Shown: piece by piece, positions 61,478-64,000 of the stretch
Position numbering within the stretch: position 1 is the stretch's first letter
Layout of the letters: every line of letters begins with the position of its first letter
NCBI RefSeq assembly: GCF_000688415.1
Contig: NZ_JIAH01000001.1
Location: 1 to 64,000, forward strand
Direction: 5' to 3'
DNA: 64,000 bases
Source of the DNA: Corynebacterium pseudodiphtheriticum DSM 44287
Lineage (GTDB): Bacteria > Actinomycetota > Actinomycetes > Mycobacteriales > Mycobacteriaceae
Position numbers and translations under genes: made by a program
The notes under the pieces: generated by a model
Seen by the model: the letters and a program-made list of their open reading frames with translations, nothing else
Database searches by the model: none
What the model was told of the DNA's origin: nothing

Positions 61478-63142
61478 TTAAGACAACCCGCTGATAACAC
61501 CGTCGTCAGTGATGTCGATTGCTTCTGCAGCAGGACGTTTTGGCAATCCTGGCATAGTCATGACGTCACCTGTGAGGGCAAGGATGAATCCTGCGCCAGT
61601 ACGCGGAAGTAGCTTTCGCACATGCAGGGTATGGCCTTTCGGTGCACCGAGCCGGGAAGGATCATCACTAAACGAATATTGTGTCTTTGAGATACATACT
61701 GGGAGCTGATCCCAGCCGCACTCGCGGAGATAATCCAGATCCTTCCGTGCGTTAACCGAATATTCCACATTACTTGCGCCATAGACCTTGGAAGCGATCG
61801 TTGCTATGGATTCTTCGACTCCCTTGGACGGGTCATATAGTGTCGTGGATTGCCCGTCAAGATGCGCTAGGACCTTGTCGGCCAAGTCTTTTGCACCTGC
61901 GCCGCCATTTGCGAATACAGTGGATTCTGCCAGCTCTACACCGAATTTTTGTGCCCAATCGTGCATGAAATCGATTTCTGCAGGTGAATCTGAACCAAAA
62001 ATATTGAGTGCTACAACTGGTGTGACGCCAAACTGGCGAATGTTGTTGACGTGCTGTTCCAAGTTTGCGACCCCAGCCGATAATGCGTCAACATTGGATT
62101 CTTCCAGGTCTGTTTTAGCTACTCCGCCATTAAACTTTAAGGAGCGAATGGTTGCCACGACGACAGCGGCATCAACATTCAGGCCTGCGTGGCGGGCCTT
62201 AATGTCGAAGAATTTTTCCGCCCCCAGATCAGAACCAAAGCCGGCTTCTGTTAGCACGATGTCGGCTTGGTTCAGCGCTACTTTAGTCGCCAGTACACTG
62301 TTGCAACCGTGAGCAATGTTGCCGAACGGGCCCGTGTGCACAAGGGCCGGAACACCGCCTAAGGTTTGCACTAAGTTTGGTTGCAAAGCGTCTTTCAGCA
62401 ACACTGTCAAAGCGCCATCAGCACCCAACTCGCGTGCTGTCACCGGCTGTTTGTCGTAGGTGTACCCGACGGTGATGTCACCGAGTCGCCTGCGCAAATC
62501 TGCGAGATCCGTAGACAAGCCAACGATCGCCATGATTTCTGATGCTGCGGTAATGGTGAAACCAGACTCCCGCGGGGACCCGTTTCCTGGACCTCCCAAG
62601 CCCGTGACTACTGAGCGCAATGAACGGTCATTCACGTCTTCGCAACGTTGCCAAGTCACGCGACGTGGGTCGATAGCCAAGTCATTACCCTGGTGAATAT
62701 GATTGTCAATAAGCGCAGCGAGCGTATTGTTCGCTGAAGTGATGGCGTGGAAATCACCATTGAAATGTAAGTTGATTTCATCCATGGGGACGATTTGTGA
62801 ATAGCCTCCCCCAGCAGCCCCACCTTTAATCCCCATGACTGGGCCCAGCGACGGTTCCCGAATTGCCACCATTGCGTTCTTGCCGGCGTGTGCCAATGCA
62901 TCAGTCAATCCGATCAGCGTGGTGGATTTTCCTTCACCAGCTGGTGTCGGCGATACTCCAGTGACCAGCACTAGCTTGCCGTCTTTTCGGCTCCAGTCGA
63001 GCTTACTGGTATCGATCTTGGCTTTCTTCTCACCGTAAGGAATCAGAGCCTCAGCGGGAATTTGAGCTTTGCGTGCAATCTCTGCGATTGGCTCTAGCTG
63101 GTGATTGTTTGCGATTTCTACGTCAGTAGGAAAAGAACTCAT
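61478..63142 (-). CDS. fhs: Formate-tetrahydrofolate ligase
   Basis: A 554-residue enzyme forming 10-formyl-THF from formate, THF and ATP. P-loop TGVSPTPAGEGKSTTLIG near residue 62; then REPSLGPVMGIKGGAAGGGYSQ as a ~22-residue block near 92-113, NLHFNGDFHAITSANN, and GNIAHGCNSVLATKVAL. C-terminus normal. ATG 63142 gives the family's usual length (about 555); the longer frame to 63217 adds 25 unlike residues. It sits between the RecB-like gene and aspA, where C. glutamicum has no fhs to my knowledge. It supplies C1 units for purines and fMet-tRNA. Confidence 0.94.
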   Translation of the reverse strand: MSSFPTDVEIANNHQLEPIAEIARKAQIPAEALIPYGEKKAKIDTSKLDWSRKDGKLVLVTGVSPTPAGEGKSTTLIGLTDALAHAGKNAMVAIREPSLGPVMGIKGGAAGGGYSQIVPMDEINLHFNGDFHAITSANNTLAALIDNHIHQGNDLAIDPRRVTWQRCEDVNDRSLRSVVTGLGGPGNGSPRESGFTITAASEIMAIVGLSTDLADLRRRLGDITVGYTYDKQPVTARELGADGALTVLLKDALQPNLVQTLGGVPALVHTGPFGNIAHGCNSVLATKVALNQADIVLTEAGFGSDLGAEKFFDIKARHAGLNVDAAVVVATIRSLKFNGGVAKTDLEESNVDALSAGVANLEQHVNNIRQFGVTPVVALNIFGSDSPAEIDFMHDWAQKFGVELAESTVFANGGAGAKDLADKVLAHLDGQSTTLYDPSKGVEESIATIASKVYGASNVEYSVNARKDLDYLRECGWDQLPVCISKTQYSFSDDPSRLGAPKGHTLHVRKLLPRTGAGFILALTGDVMTMPGLPKRPAAEAIDITDDGVISGLS

Positions 63143-63257
63143 GCCCACCACTTTAGCCCTTCTAGGCTTAAGTGATGGGCATAATATTCGCACTAATAGT
63201 CTGGTGCGATAGTTCATCCCTAGGATGAACAGCTAGCTTAACGGGCACACACCTTAA

Positions 63258-64000
63258 TTAGTCGTCCAGGTAAAGTTTACCGCGGAATTCTGGGTGCATG
63301 AGGTTTTCTTTGGACAGAATACGATCGACGGTTTCTTCATCCAGCAAGCCTTTTTCTAGCACTAGTTCGCGGACAGATTTACCGGTTTTAGCCGCTTCCT
63401 TACCGATGAGATCGCCTTGGTGGTGGCCGATGAGTGGATTCAAATAGGTGACGATACCGATGGAATTTTCTACGTACTCCCGGCAGACATCCGCGTTTGC
63501 CGTGATCCCGTCGACGCACTTCTCACGCAAAGCATCCACAGCATTGCCCAAAATACGAACGGACTGGAACAAGGCCTCACCCATCGCAGGTTCCATGACG
63601 TTAAGCTGCAGCTGTCCGGCTTCTGAGGCCATGGACACGGTCAAGTCGTTGCCGAAAACCTTGAATACTGTCTGGTTGACAACTTCGGGAATAACCGGAT
63701 TGACCTTGGCCGGCATGATCGACGAACCAGCTTGTCGTTCCGGCAAATTGATCTCGTTTAGCCCGGTACGAGGACCGGAAGACAACAAACGTAAGTCATT
63801 GCTGATCTTGCCCAGCTTGGAGGCCGCGCGTTTAACCGCCGAGTGTGCCAGTACGTAGGCGCCGGTATCAGAGGTAGCTTCGATGAGGTCACGCGCGGTC
63901 TTTAACTCTAGGCCCGAGACTTCCGATAGCGCTGCGGTAACCTGGTGCCGGTAGCCAGCAGGAGTGTTGACTCCCGTACCGATCGCTGTTGCGCCAAGGT
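63258..64000 (-). CDS. aspA: Aspartate ammonia-lyase (partial; 5' end outside window)
   Basis: The C-terminal 247 codons of a fumarase/aspartase superfamily enzyme; the frame is open to the window's right edge. The signature [15 protein letters not shown] and downstream blocks [31 protein letters not shown] and [26 protein letters not shown] fit AspA more closely than FumC, and [16 protein letters not shown] contains the catalytic-region Thr. It catalyses aspartate to fumarate plus ammonia. In C. glutamicum aspA is also next to this cluster. Confidence 0.92.
   Translation of the reverse strand, partial: LGATAIGTGVNTPAGYRHQVTAALSEVSGLELKTARDLIEATSDTGAYVLAHSAVKRAASKLGKISNDLRLLSSGPRTGLNEINLPERQAGSSIMPAKVNPVIPEVVNQTVFKVFGNDLTVSMASEAGQLQLNVMEPAMGEALFQSVRILGNAVDALREKCVDGITANADVCREYVENSIGIVTYLNPLIGHHQGDLIGKEAAKTGKSVRELVLEKGLLDEETVDRILSKENLMHPEFRGKLYLDD

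Noticed and set aside
63258..64000. Fumarase class II (fumC) as the identity
   Set aside because: The superfamily signature is shared, but surrounding blocks ([25 protein letters not shown]) and the locus match aspartase better.
1..64000. CRISPR arrays, insertion sequences, prophage, tRNA genes
   Set aside because: No repeat-spacer pattern, transposase motif, phage gene block or cloverleaf with CCA-type end was seen. A tRNAscan and ISfinder search would settle it.

Overview
The window reads as ordinary chromosome from a Corynebacterium. Gene order follows the conserved corynebacterial/mycobacterial backbone: the Rv1691-Rv1713 equivalents (TPR protein, HAD phosphatase, 55-aa protein, tlyA, ppnK, recN, steA, steB, NUDIX, xerD, parA-like, scpA, scpB, rluB, cmk/der), then secA2-odhI-ftsR-second MerR, then rbpA-ppm1-lnt-fxsA and helY-tatC-tatA-pafC-pafB-pafA-pup-dop-mpa-trmI. 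Genus-level markers are odhI with its TTSVF phosphorylation motif, separate ppm1 and lnt genes, and a pupylation locus without proteasome subunit genes. The species cannot be fixed from the sequence alone.

Region 1 (1-3.4 kb): the end of an rRNA operon (23S-5S spacer, 5S gene, terminator), a convergent membrane-anchored nuclease, a 314-base gene-poor gap and the start of a long rightward gene train. Region 2 (3.4-17.2 kb): tightly packed rightward genes for rRNA methylation, NADP synthesis, DNA repair, septation, chromosome dimer resolution and condensin (ScpAB), ending in a fused cytidylate kinase-Der GTPase. Between xerD and the parA-like gene is an unrecognised 147-residue protein, and pyrG is missing from its usual place.

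Region 3 (17.2-25 kb): a methyltransferase divergent from a two-gene ABC exporter whose halves carry complementary degenerate ATPase sites, a lipoprotein esterase and secA2. Region 4 (25-31.2 kb): odhI, ftsR and a second MerR-type regulator behind two perfect inverted repeats, then leftward genes for a VWA membrane protein, a glycosylase-like protein and a DEAD-box helicase. Region 5 (31.4-42.6 kb): central metabolism and membrane genes (DASS transporter, gnd, thioesterase, thiD-tenA fusion, ndh, ufaA), a tandem DUF1266 protein, YceI and a small cysteine-motif protein.

Region 6 (42.7-64 kb): rbpA behind a SigH/SigR-like promoter; leftward envelope genes ppm1-lnt-fxsA; helY; Tat secretion; the pafC-pafB-pafA-pup-dop-mpa pupylation cluster; trmI; an M18 aminopeptidase; a rightward RecB-like nuclease; fhs; and the 3' part of aspA. 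I see no insertion sequences, prophage, CRISPR arrays or tRNA genes. Most of the window is conserved housekeeping DNA. The strongest unusual points are the complementary half-dead ABC exporter, the Cmk-Der fusion, the duplicated DUF1266 protein, the palindromes before the second MerR gene and the unrecognised 147-aa gene.
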